Assembly (NCBI GenBank): GCA_030407315.1
Contig: JALQPE010001937.1
Coordinates: 1-64,000, forward strand
From: Asparagopsis taxiformis
Taxonomy: Eukaryota; Rhodophyta; Florideophyceae; Bonnemaisoniales; Bonnemaisoniaceae
Length of the DNA: 64,000 nt
Reading direction: 5' to 3'
Shown here in pieces: positions 56,229 through 64,000 of this stretch. The notes under the pieces were generated by a model. That model saw nothing but the letters and a program-made list of their open reading frames with translations, searched no databases and had not been told where the DNA came from. The position numbers and the translations under genes are program-made. Each line of letters opens with the position of its first letter. Position 1 is the first letter of the stretch.

Positions 56229-59200
56229 ATGGAAGGAACGTTCCACAATCACGGTGAAAAGCACGACGGATGGGTGTTCATCGACCCCAATCAAGTCAGC
56301 AAATTCGTATCGATTCGCGATGTTGATGCAAGTCATGTGGAAGCGCTCATGGAGAGCATTCGCAACAGCGGTTATGACACAGCTCATCCCGTGACTGGCA
56401 GGTTTCGAGAAGGCGTTCTGGAGATATTGGATGGAGCGCACCGCTGCATGGCAATTGTACGTGGAATGGAGAAGGGCGTCTTTCCTCCTGGCGTTACGAT
56501 TCCTATGCGAGAAGAGTCTATCGTGGCGGACACCAACAGCAGTACTGCTGTTGTGCTGGACCGTGTGAGAGCGACGACATCCAACGACATTGCAGGCCTG
56601 CAAAGGCGCATGATGTTTGTTGAGTATCTGATGATCGCCGTTGATCTCAGAGACGAGTACTGGGTCCAAAAAGGAAAGGACAAGTACGCTCATATTTCGT
56701 CTGTGAGGATGGCCGATGTGTTGGGCTGGATCAAGTCCTGCGATCCAAGCGGCCAAATTGCTTCAAGCCTGAGTGGTAAACCGCAGTACAGCTCATGCAT
56801 GTCTATCCTGGCTGTGCTTCGGCCGTATCACCGAGCAGAAGATTCGAGTGCGATTGATTTGCGTCTGTGGCAAATGTTTTGTCATGCATGGGGACTCAAT
56901 GCAGAGATGGGTGATTCTCCGAGGATGGTTGAGTTTCCGAAACAGGTGGGGGTGACTAGTTCTCGTGCCGTCGAAATGTTTGGCAAGACACCCCGCGGAG
57001 AATTGTCCTCTCCACTGAACCGCGAACTGCTTTCGAGCAGGTACTTTCTAGACGGCGCTACATCCGACATGCAAGATTCTTTGCAGGCTAGCCAGAAGCG
57101 GTTCAGGAGGCTGATGGTTATGATGTGCCAGTGTATCTTGGCTATTCGCAGTAAGGAGATGGGCAGTGCGCCATCTAGGCGGGCCAGAGCCACATCCGGG
57201 GCCATTGGTGGTGGTGGAATGGTTGGAATTGCAACATCCAGTGCGCAAGCCAACCAGCTTGGATTTGTTGTCGACCGTGTGTTAGCTGCGTGGGATACCG
57301 GGGCAAGAGTGTTGGGGTATGAGGATGTTGAATCGATGTGCTGGCCGTTCATGGTATTCGATCCTGCGAGCCTTTGCTTCAGGTCACTCCCGAATCGGTC
57401 TGATGGCTGCGCGGTCGAGGAGCATCGGAAAAACCTGACCATTGTCCCGAAAACTGTAGACAGTGAAAACGGGTTCTGTGCCGACCTTCCAGTGGCTGTG
57501 GATGCAAGGCTGCGATCATTGACAAGCGCCTTCCTGCTGTCGATACGCCAATGTGTCACTGAGGTGAATGTGTTCGCCGAGCGTGGTCAGCTGATGCAGA
57601 GACTTCGAGCCTTGCTTTTCGACACTCCTGACAAGTTCGGATTGAACTCGTTCATGCGAGCCAAGTTGAACACGTCTCATGCCCTGGATGGTCAGAGGAG
57701 GCTGAAGGCTTGGTTATTGCGAACCCGAGAGCAACGAAAGCTTCCTCTGACCATGGATGAGTTGCACAGTCTTGAGGATACGCCCGAGCCTGGCATCCTT
57801 GAAGGTGCACCTGCGCAGATGGAAATATCCGCAGCAGTGCCAAACAATGGCAGCGAGGATATAGAAGAGGATAGTCTGGAGCCACAGAGGAAGAAGGCTA
57901 GGCTGGAGCGCGGTGGTGGAGAGGACGATAATGCGGCGGTTGCTAGCGAAACAGCAACAAGAGAAGGTGCGGCCGAGGATGACGCTATGGAGGTTGACAC
58001 TGTATCGCCTACAGAAGCACCGCTCGTTGACGTCGGAAAGGAATCCAAGCCGGAATATGTCACCAAGCTGGAAGCTGTGATGGGGCGTTACATTCACACT
58101 GTGAATTGTGACGCCACTGATGTAGCCAAAGAGGTGGAGGACAAAATTAGTTTCCTGGAAGATGGCGTGTTGGAGGACAGTGTTCAGCTTGTGCTCACTG
58201 ATCCTCCATTCAACACGAGGCGGGAAGGCGGCAGAGAAAACTCGGAGTACGATATTCTGGAGCCGGAAGAGTTGGCGAGTGTTGCGTGTGAAATAGTTCG
58301 AGTTCTTCGGCCTGGCGGTCATGCTCTAATCTATTCCAGCGTGCGCCAACTCGTGGCATGGATGGATGCAATCAGAAATGCCGAGCCTGGCAAGATGATT
58401 GTGGACAGTGTTCCAGTCGTGCTATCTCGCCGACCACACAGCTTTACGTCCAATCCATCGACGAAAACGTGCACACTGCATAATATGCACGATTTCGTTA
58501 TCCATGCGTATAAGCGGGGGAAGGGTATGGCTGCATACGATATGGTGGATTACAGGTTGCACAATCCGGACATATCGAGGCACCCTGGGTTCACCAACGC
58601 GATTGACAACGTTCCGAGGTTGTCGGCTGGTGAAGCTCAATACGATGGGCAGAACAACCGACTGCGCCATGAGCAGAAGGCGTTGACCACTCTTCGTGAG
58701 CTTCTGGAACGATTTTCGAAGCAGAACGATATCGTGATGGATTTCTTCTCGGGAACATACAGCACAGCCATAGCGTGTATGACGTTGAGGGATGGTACGT
58801 ATCGTCGGTTCATTGGGTGTGAGAAGGAAAAAAGGTGCCACGATGCATCGCAGGAGTGGATACTGCATGCTTTCGTCAGTGAGGTGAAAGCCGGGCGATA
58901 TGGGGGGATCTTGCAGCGTGAGGTGGAGAGTATTCTTGGGGACGAGTCGGTACCGGTCACAGGAAAAGCTCCAAGGCTTCGTCAGAAGCACATCTCAGAT
59001 GCACCAGAAGGTTTACCTGCTGTGACAGCATTGCCGAACCATCTGCTTGTGTTCGTTGCGTCAATGAAGAAGGACGGTTCTATGCTTCACAGATTGAGCG
59101 GGGTGCCTATGGACCAGTGGCCGGCCGAGGACATGCACTCGTTTTGGAGCATAGACCCGGACGCGATTCTGGCTGCTGATGCCGCATTCTACGGTGTCTA

Positions 59201-59696
59201 TGTTTCGCAATCGGAGGTAAGAGGTGGTGGGTTTGGCGTATTCGCGGCGAAGAAACTGAAGAAGGGGACGGTCATTGGCTGGTACAACGGGACGATTTTC
59301 TATGCGAAGATTCGAGACTCGGAACCGCAGAGATCAGTGATGTACGGCCCGGAAGGATTTGGGTGCACAGGACAGAGGTTCCAGGACTACAACATGGAAT
59401 TGGAAACCACGTACATAGGGAGGGGTGCACCTGTTCGGAAGGTCTGGCTCGTTCCAGCGGTCTATAATTGTACCAGCTACCTCAATGATTGTCGGGTCAT
59501 TGACGGAACGGAGAAAGCGACCGAGGTGAGTCGAACACAGTCAGCCGAGTTTCGACAAGGCGATGCCATAGACAAACCGGACTTTGCTTCGAATATCAAG
59601 AATCCCCATGCTGTCAAGGTCGTTCTGACCAGAGACGTTGAAGCTGATGAGGAGATATTTGCTGACTATGGTAGAAAATATTGGCCAGCTAACTGA
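56229..59696 (+). CDS. ParB-like / beta-class DNA methyltransferase / SET triple fusion
   Basis: 1155 residues from ATG 56229 (context cgccATGGa). Residues 15-110 are a ParB/sulfiredoxin-like domain: VSIRDVDASHVEALMESIRNSGY, then EILDGAHRCMA (DGAHRCMA at 68-75). The middle helical region to about 540 is unassigned; a basic/acidic linker with PQRKKARLERGG follows. The methyltransferase has motif IV LVLTDPPFNTRR (DPPF 658-661), LRPGGHALIYSSV, a target-recognition region and, last, motif I IVMDFFSGTYST (838-846) with FIGCEKEK: beta-class order, amino-methyltransferase type (N6-adenine or N4-cytosine). SET fills about 989-1152: RGGGFGVFAAKKL, IGWYNGT, SYLNDCR, and DEEIFADYGRKYW. It would combine site binding, DNA methylation and lysine methylation in one nuclear protein. 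Each domain call is motif-based; activities are inferred. Confidence 0.88.
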   Translation: MEGTFHNHGEKHDGWVFIDPNQVSKFVSIRDVDASHVEALMESIRNSGYDTAHPVTGRFREGVLEILDGAHRCMAIVRGMEKGVFPPGVTIPMREESIVADTNSSTAVVLDRVRATTSNDIAGLQRRMMFVEYLMIAVDLRDEYWVQKGKDKYAHISSVRMADVLGWIKSCDPSGQIASSLSGKPQYSSCMSILAVLRPYHRAEDSSAIDLRLWQMFCHAWGLNAEMGDSPRMVEFPKQVGVTSSRAVEMFGKTPRGELSSPLNRELLSSRYFLDGATSDMQDSLQASQKRFRRLMVMMCQCILAIRSKEMGSAPSRRARATSGAIGGGGMVGIATSSAQANQLGFVVDRVLAAWDTGARVLGYEDVESMCWPFMVFDPASLCFRSLPNRSDGCAVEEHRKNLTIVPKTVDSENGFCADLPVAVDARLRSLTSAFLLSIRQCVTEVNVFAERGQLMQRLRALLFDTPDKFGLNSFMRAKLNTSHALDGQRRLKAWLLRTREQRKLPLTMDELHSLEDTPEPGILEGAPAQMEISAAVPNNGSEDIEEDSLEPQRKKARLERGGGEDDNAAVASETATREGAAEDDAMEVDTVSPTEAPLVDVGKESKPEYVTKLEAVMGRYIHTVNCDATDVAKEVEDKISFLEDGVLEDSVQLVLTDPPFNTRREGGRENSEYDILEPEELASVACEIVRVLRPGGHALIYSSVRQLVAWMDAIRNAEPGKMIVDSVPVVLSRRPHSFTSNPSTKTCTLHNMHDFVIHAYKRGKGMAAYDMVDYRLHNPDISRHPGFTNAIDNVPRLSAGEAQYDGQNNRLRHEQKALTTLRELLERFSKQNDIVMDFFSGTYSTAIACMTLRDGTYRRFIGCEKEKRCHDASQEWILHAFVSEVKAGRYGGILQREVESILGDESVPVTGKAPRLRQKHISDAPEGLPAVTALPNHLLVFVASMKKDGSMLHRLSGVPMDQWPAEDMHSFWSIDPDAILAADAAFYGVYVSQSEVRGGGFGVFAAKKLKKGTVIGWYNGTIFYAKIRDSEPQRSVMYGPEGFGCTGQRFQDYNMELETTYIGRGAPVRKVWLVPAVYNCTSYLNDCRVIDGTEKATEVSRTQSAEFRQGDAIDKPDFASNIKNPHAVKVVLTRDVEADEEIFADYGRKYWPAN

Positions 59697-59699
59697 GCT

Positions 59700-59957
59700 A
59701 CTTTGATAGATTTGAGTAAACACGCATTGACAGAGACAATAGACTGTGCATCATCTTCCAAGAGCGCTAGATATTATAGACTACACTACAACAATCGTGA
59801 CATGACTGCAGGAAGGCATCTGCGGCCTGGAGTGCAAACTATCCACTTTTCAACTGCTATACCTATGGATACGAAAGGGAGAGAAACTAGAAAGATGTGA
59901 GTGCGAAATTGTGTAGCAACGCAGCATGTAGAACACCAGTAACAGAGCGATGTAGGA
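59700..59957. other. 3' flank of the ParB-MTase-SET gene
   Basis: About 260 bases without a gene, between the stop codon and the first palindrome block. No clear AATAAA was seen. Confidence 0.4.
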
Positions 59958-60507
59958 GCAGTCACCCCATTACAGTGCGGGCCGTTTACCGGGGATGCTG
60001 ACAGCAAAGTCATCGTTACGATGACTTTGCTGTAAGAAAACAAATCATTACAGCAGCCATGATTTCTTTACCGGGTAAAAAAATTGTGGCCGCTGTAATG
60101 ACACGTTTTCTTACAGCAAAGTCATCGTAACGATGACTTTGCTGTAAGAAAGCAAAACATTACAGCGGCCACAATTTTTTACCCGGTAAAATTTCTTGCT
60201 GATTTTTTACCCAGTAAAAAATTCTTTGGCCACTGCAAGGAAACGGTTCCTTACAGCAAAGTCATCGTTACGATGACTTTGCTGTAAGAAAACGTTTCAT
60301 TACAGCGGCCACAATTTTTTTACCCGGTAAAGAAATCGTGGCTGCTGTAATGATTTGTTTTCTTACAGCAAAGTCATCGTAACGATGACTTTGCTGTAAG
60401 GAACCCTGGTAAACGGCTTCAGCTGTAAGCAGCAGGGAGTTTCGTCCTTCTCCCTTCTTGGTAAAGGTACCTTTACCAAGATGGGAGAAGGACGAAACTC
60501 CCTGCTG
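59958..60507. repeat. Palindrome array, block 1
   Basis: Four near-perfect 33-39-bp palindromes with arm CTTACAGCAAAGTCATCGT around one central base, centred near 60017, 60129, 60269 and 60381. They are joined by inverted copies of ttacccggtaaa and attgtggccgctgtaatg. The block ends with a 78-bp palindrome (60430-60507), arms starting CAGCAGGGAGTTTCGTCC with centre GGTACC and one mismatch. Confidence 0.9.
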
Positions 60508-60594
60508 TCTCACATGAGAAGCGAAGTGTGAAGTAGGGAACATCACGGGAGGATGGTTTGGACGGCTGTTGGTCGCAAAATCTACTCCTTGTGC

Positions 60595-60685
60595 CGTGAG
60601 CCACAGCGACCATATGGTACCTGTGCCTCACGGCATAAAATATATATTCAACCCGCCCGGGCGGGAACCGGCGCCGGTTCCGGTG
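60595..60685. repeat. Cluster of GC-rich palindromes next to a TATA-like stretch
   Basis: TGCCGTGAG / CTCACGGCA arms flank about 25 bases containing CATATG and GGTACC. They are followed by aaaatatatattca, CCCGCCCGGGCGGG (60652-60665) and GGAACCGGCGCCGGTTCC (60664-60681). No gene follows closely on either strand, so promoter function is unproven. Confidence 0.7.
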
Positions 60686-60989
60686 CACTATAGTCGTCAA
60701 TAAGTAGGACTCTAGCTACTCACTATACAACTATAATCGTAAGGTAGGATAGCCTAAGATCGTAGTACGGAAGAGACGGATGGGAGGGTGTGTGTAGAGG
60801 AAAATTAAGGCGGCAGTACGAGTAGCCTATCGTGGTAATAGACGAGTATTTCATTGCGAGAGGGGGCGTGAGGGGGGAAACGAAAGGCGTCAGTCGTCAC
60901 CAGAGAGGCTGGGATGCTGAAGGCGGAGTAGAGAAATGGGGGAGAGGGTGAAGCCAGACTGCTTACAGCTTTGGCAGTTCCGGCGGGGT

Positions 60990-61360
60990 GCTGACAGCAA
61001 AGTCATCGTTACGATGACTTTGCTGTAAGAAAACAAATCATTACAGCAGCCATGATTTCTTTACCGGGTAAAAAAATTGTGGCCGCTGTAATGAAACGTT
61101 TTCTTACAGCAAAGTCATCGTAACGATGACTTTGCTGTAAGAAAGCAAAACATTACAGCGGCCACAATTTTTTACCCGGTAAAATTTCTTGCTGATTTTT
61201 TACCCGGTAAAAAATTCTTCGGCCACTGCAAGGAAACGGTTCCTTACAGCAAAGTCATCGTTACGATGACTTTGCTGTAAGGAACCCTGGTAAACGGCTT
61301 CGGCTGTAAGCAGCAGGGAGTTTCGTCCTTCTCTCATCCTGGTAAAGGTAAGAAGCGAAG
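60990..61360. repeat. Palindrome array, block 2
   Basis: A direct repeat of block 1, shortened: three copies of the CTTACAGCAAAGTCATCGT palindrome (centred near 61011, 61122 and 61262), the same ttacccggtaaa spacers and the start of the CAGCAGGGAG arm, without its mirror half. It separates the convergent methyltransferase and dioxygenase genes. 61361-61785 shows no gene. Confidence 0.9.
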
Positions 61361-61785
61361 TTTGAAGTCGGGTAAATTGCTCAGCAAAGGTCTGTACGGC
61401 TGTGAGCAGCTCTCAGGAGTATTTTACCTCACGTGGTCTCTGTTCAGGTTATACCCTGTATATATATAGGTAGCCTAGTGTAGGTGGGAAGATAGACGAA
61501 AATTCTACAAATAATTTATCACAGTGACGGCTCTCGTAGTCGAAATCTGCGCGTTGTCAAGGGTTGAAACTAGTCTCCCCCTACGGCCTAGCTAGTAAAA
61601 TCATATAACGTTGTAGACTAATATTAAAAAGTAGCAAGCAATCTGCTGAGTAGCACTAAACTATGAGATGAAGGACAGATGTATAGATGAGAACTGAAAA
61701 ATGGGCTAAGGTAACAATGTTGAGATGAGAAAGACAGAACTTTATAGCAGGGAACAGTAGTATAGGTTTTAATACTTCTGATATG

Positions 61786-64000
61786 CTATCTATTGCTCCT
61801 ATCGTACTTGTAATATTCGACGGTGTGGATGTGGTCCGTGAGGACGTCCTTCTCCGTCTTCAAGTAGATGTGGCCGCGCGTGGGCAGGCCATAGACTAAC
61901 TTCTCGCCTGCAGGAAGATCTCCTCGGCTGAAGCCGACCCCGTAATGGTAAAGGTCACCGCGACCAACCAATACGGAATAGGGTGGCACCCAAAAGATGA
62001 GAGGGGGAACCTTCCACATATCGGCGCCCGGACTGGCCAGGCATACATGACTATAAGGGGCAACTACTATAGAGAACCCATCGGCTCCGCTCGACATCAT
62101 GAAATATGATGGAGACGTGGTAGGACTTCCAACACTATTCGTCGCTACCTTGAAGTCCGTGTGCCCATCCTGGTCCGCAGCCCCATCTGCTGTAAGAAGC
62201 AGCCGCAATCCTGTCTTCGGGAAGAAGACAGGATCCTCACCCTCCATTCCCAACTTCAAGAACTCCGCACAAACACCAAGAGCAAGCTCTGCCACCAACT
62301 TGTTCTTATACATCTCCAAATTCCCCTCCTCCAACTTGTCGCACAACTCACGCCGCGGCAGAGAGAGGCGCCCACGACCACCATCCATGCGGTCCTTCGC
62401 ATCACCCACGTTGTGGATGAACTGCCACGGCGAAGGATCGAAGCCGGGCTTTGCGAAAGCTGGCGGCTCGTCCTGTGGCTCCCTGTCGTCATCGTTAGAA
62501 TCAGACTGCTGGGAGGGTTTTTCAACCTCCTCAACCAGCGGGAACTGCCTAGCGAAGTGACCGAACAACTCATGCGTCGCATTACCAGCCGTGGACGATG
62601 CCAACAGGCCTTCCATAACAATAACCCCCAAGTTTTCCAACAATGCCTTCTTCACCGCAAAGTACCTGTCCACCACCGTATCCTCAGCACCCGGCGATGC
62701 AGCTGCCTGGAATGCTGCCGCCCTCATTTCCGCCCGAACCGTCTCCACCGTCGTACTTTCCATATAGTACTTCATCCGGCTGCCAGACGCAATTGCGCTG
62801 GGGAGAACGGCGGCCACATTCTCATCGACGATGCTGTCGGGAATGGGATTCTCCTGGGCGTCGTCGAACTGGAGAACCGGCTCCCGAGAGCGACCTCGGG
62901 AAGCCGACTTGGATTTCTTTGACGACGACTTTGATGAAGTCTCACCGAGCCTTCTCTTTTTGGTAGAAGGCTCGGGCGTCGCAGAAGCGGCTTCCAAGTT
63001 ACGCTTCCCGAGGATGGAGTTTTCACCCGCATCCTCGGGGGCGCTCTCCAGCTCGACGACCTCCACAGCACCACCCGCCGTTCCACCACGACCGGAACGA
63101 CTCGCTTGCAGGCGGGTACTCCTTCTGGGCATCACTTTCCTCCCAGAAGTTTCCACTCCGGGCGGTGCAGAATCACTGACTTCAATGACATCTTCGTCAG
63201 GATCTGCACCGCCCTTCGCACTGCTGCCCTCGACCACATTCTCGGGAGTAGGGCCCTCCGTCGAAATCCTCGCAACCGTCTTCTGTCCAACCCCACCGGA
63301 TGGTGAAGGGACGAAGCTGTCATCGCTGGAGCTTCCCGAACTGCTAGCAGATGCAGAACGGGAAGCTTCGACAGCGGGGGCCGGAGCAGCAGGGTGCTGC
63401 TCGGCAGCCGGAGTCGCAGGCTCAGGCTGCGAAGCCGGTGAGACCTGCTCCTGCGCGGCTTGGACAGGACGGTTGGGGGTACCAGTCCCGGCGTGGGAAA
63501 CTGGACCAGAGCGTTCGCTGCCATCCTGGGGACCACGCGCAGTCGGCTTGACCGGGGTCACCGCAGGGGAGGATGCAGACACGGCAGGGGTAGAGACAGG
63601 AACAGGGGCAACCTCGGAATTGCTGGAAGATTCCAGTTGAGGTGGTGGGGGCAAAGGAATGGAGGATGAAGGGATGGGCAAGGAATTGGAAGAGGAAGGG
63701 ATGGGGGCATCATCACCACATGTGGCTGGGAGCGCAGCATGTGGGATGTCTGGGTACATCGCGTGAAAGCGTTTCCGCATTTGCATGTCGCGGTACCCAG
63801 TGACGCGCAGGAGCATTTTCCTGGCGTCCTTCCCGAAGACAGACTTCTTACGGGGAAAAATATTTTCGTAACTGTAACCATCGGGGGGCCTTCCTTGGGA
63901 CGGAAGTCTGCCCAGCACCCCTTCTTGGGGACCATCTGAGCAAGAACTTCGACAACGCGCGAGCGAATGTCGAAGCTCTTGCTCGGGTCACCCACGCTGG
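61786..64000 (-). CDS. 2OG-Fe(II) dioxygenase (5' end outside window, apparent frameshift)
   Basis: The main frame covers 61786-63918 (about 710 codons). Its C-terminal 200 residues form a double-stranded beta-helix dioxygenase: GLRLLLT, then HTDF at 62163-62152 (HxD iron ligands), then VPPYSVLVGRGDLYHYGVG with the distal His, and PTRGHIYL with an Arg for 2-oxoglutarate. The central region is Ser/Pro/Ala-rich with NLS-like KKRR and KKSKSASRGRSR. In 63995-63880 a different frame reads VEVLAQMVPKKGCWADFRPKEGPP, which joins smoothly to DGYSYENIFPRKK if the C-run at about 63879-63886 were one base longer; so a frameshift or homopolymer error sits there and the gene continues past 64000. The motif VPPxSVxxGxGxxxHxGxG is shared with the ParB-dioxygenase at 28355, so the two domains are related. 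Substrate unknown. Confidence 0.75.

Larger units (their letters stand above)
51689..64000. mobile_element. CACTA-type transposon carrying a methyltransferase/dioxygenase cassette (right end outside window)
   Basis: It starts CACTACGGTGTTGAG exactly where the match to copy 1 of the Ty3 element breaks. CACTA at the tip and short repeated subterminal motifs just inside are hallmarks of EnSpm/CACTA elements. Inside lie a 508-aa coiled-coil protein, a 453-aa protein, a ParB-methyltransferase-SET fusion, palindrome arrays and a 2OG-Fe(II) dioxygenase. No transposase is visible in the 12.3 kb seen, so it may lie further right or be supplied in trans. The other end and the TSD should be beyond 64000, followed by the rest of the Ty3 element. 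Confidence 0.7.

Noticed and set aside
59958..61360. CRISPR-like array
   Set aside because: Regularly repeated palindromes could suggest it, but spacers are themselves repeated, the units are 39-bp full palindromes, spacing is irregular and the context is eukaryotic with no cas genes.
1..64000. Giant-virus or prophage origin of the region
   Set aside because: ParB-like and DPPY methyltransferase domains occur in phages and giant viruses, but there is no capsid, packaging, polymerase or other viral gene, and the genes sit within transposon ends next to DDE and Ty3 elements.

Overview
The window is eukaryotic repeat DNA built almost entirely from mobile elements. The evidence is two Ty3/Gypsy chromovirus-type retroelements (chromodomain behind the integrase), a Plavaka/EnSpm-like DDE transposase, SET domains, Kozak-like starts, AATAAA signals and long apparently intronless genes. 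There is no ordinary housekeeping gene. The species cannot be fixed from sequence; an intron-poor alga (perhaps a florideophyte red alga) is a weak guess.

Layout. (1) About 258-34806 looks like one giant DNA transposon. It has related inverted ends rich in GGACGTCC/CTAGTA motifs and G-poor subterminal tracts at both ends. It carries a Plavaka-like transposase (2917-5958), a coiled-coil protein (6036-8321, minus), a beta-class DNA methyltransferase-SET gene (25390 to 8981, minus) and a ParB-like/2OG-Fe(II) dioxygenase fusion (28355-32311). The methyltransferase gene is split by a complete 13.2 kb Ty3/Gypsy element (10010-23210, 788-bp LTRs, TTCTG target duplication). Removing that element and one TSD leaves an in-frame gene of 1067 codons. 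(2) 34807 to about 39950 is a 5'-truncated second Ty3/Gypsy element. (3) From about 39996 the first 11.7 kb of the window is repeated almost base for base (identical transposase protein), but with one-base deletions in two other genes. (4) At 51689 this second copy, inside its own Ty3 insertion, is interrupted by an element beginning CACTACGG with palindromic subterminal repeats, i.e. a CACTA-type end. That element runs off the window and carries a 508-aa coiled-coil protein, a 453-aa protein, a ParB-like/methyltransferase/SET triple fusion (56229-59696), large palindrome arrays and a second 2OG-Fe(II) dioxygenase (61786 to beyond 64000).

The main discovery candidate is that two different transposons carry parallel cassettes of the same four functions: coiled-coil protein, DNA methyltransferase fused to a SET histone methyltransferase-like domain, 2OG-Fe(II) dioxygenase, and a ParB-like domain. 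The ParB-like domain is fused to the dioxygenase in one cassette and to the methyltransferase in the other. Each cassette sits beside its own family of near-perfect palindromes. I infer a transposon-borne system that writes, and perhaps removes or oxidises, DNA and histone marks at palindromic element sites. The domain calls come from motifs I can see; the functional model is inference.

The copy-2 frameshifts, and one in a C-run near 63880, could be real decay or homopolymer errors in the assembly.
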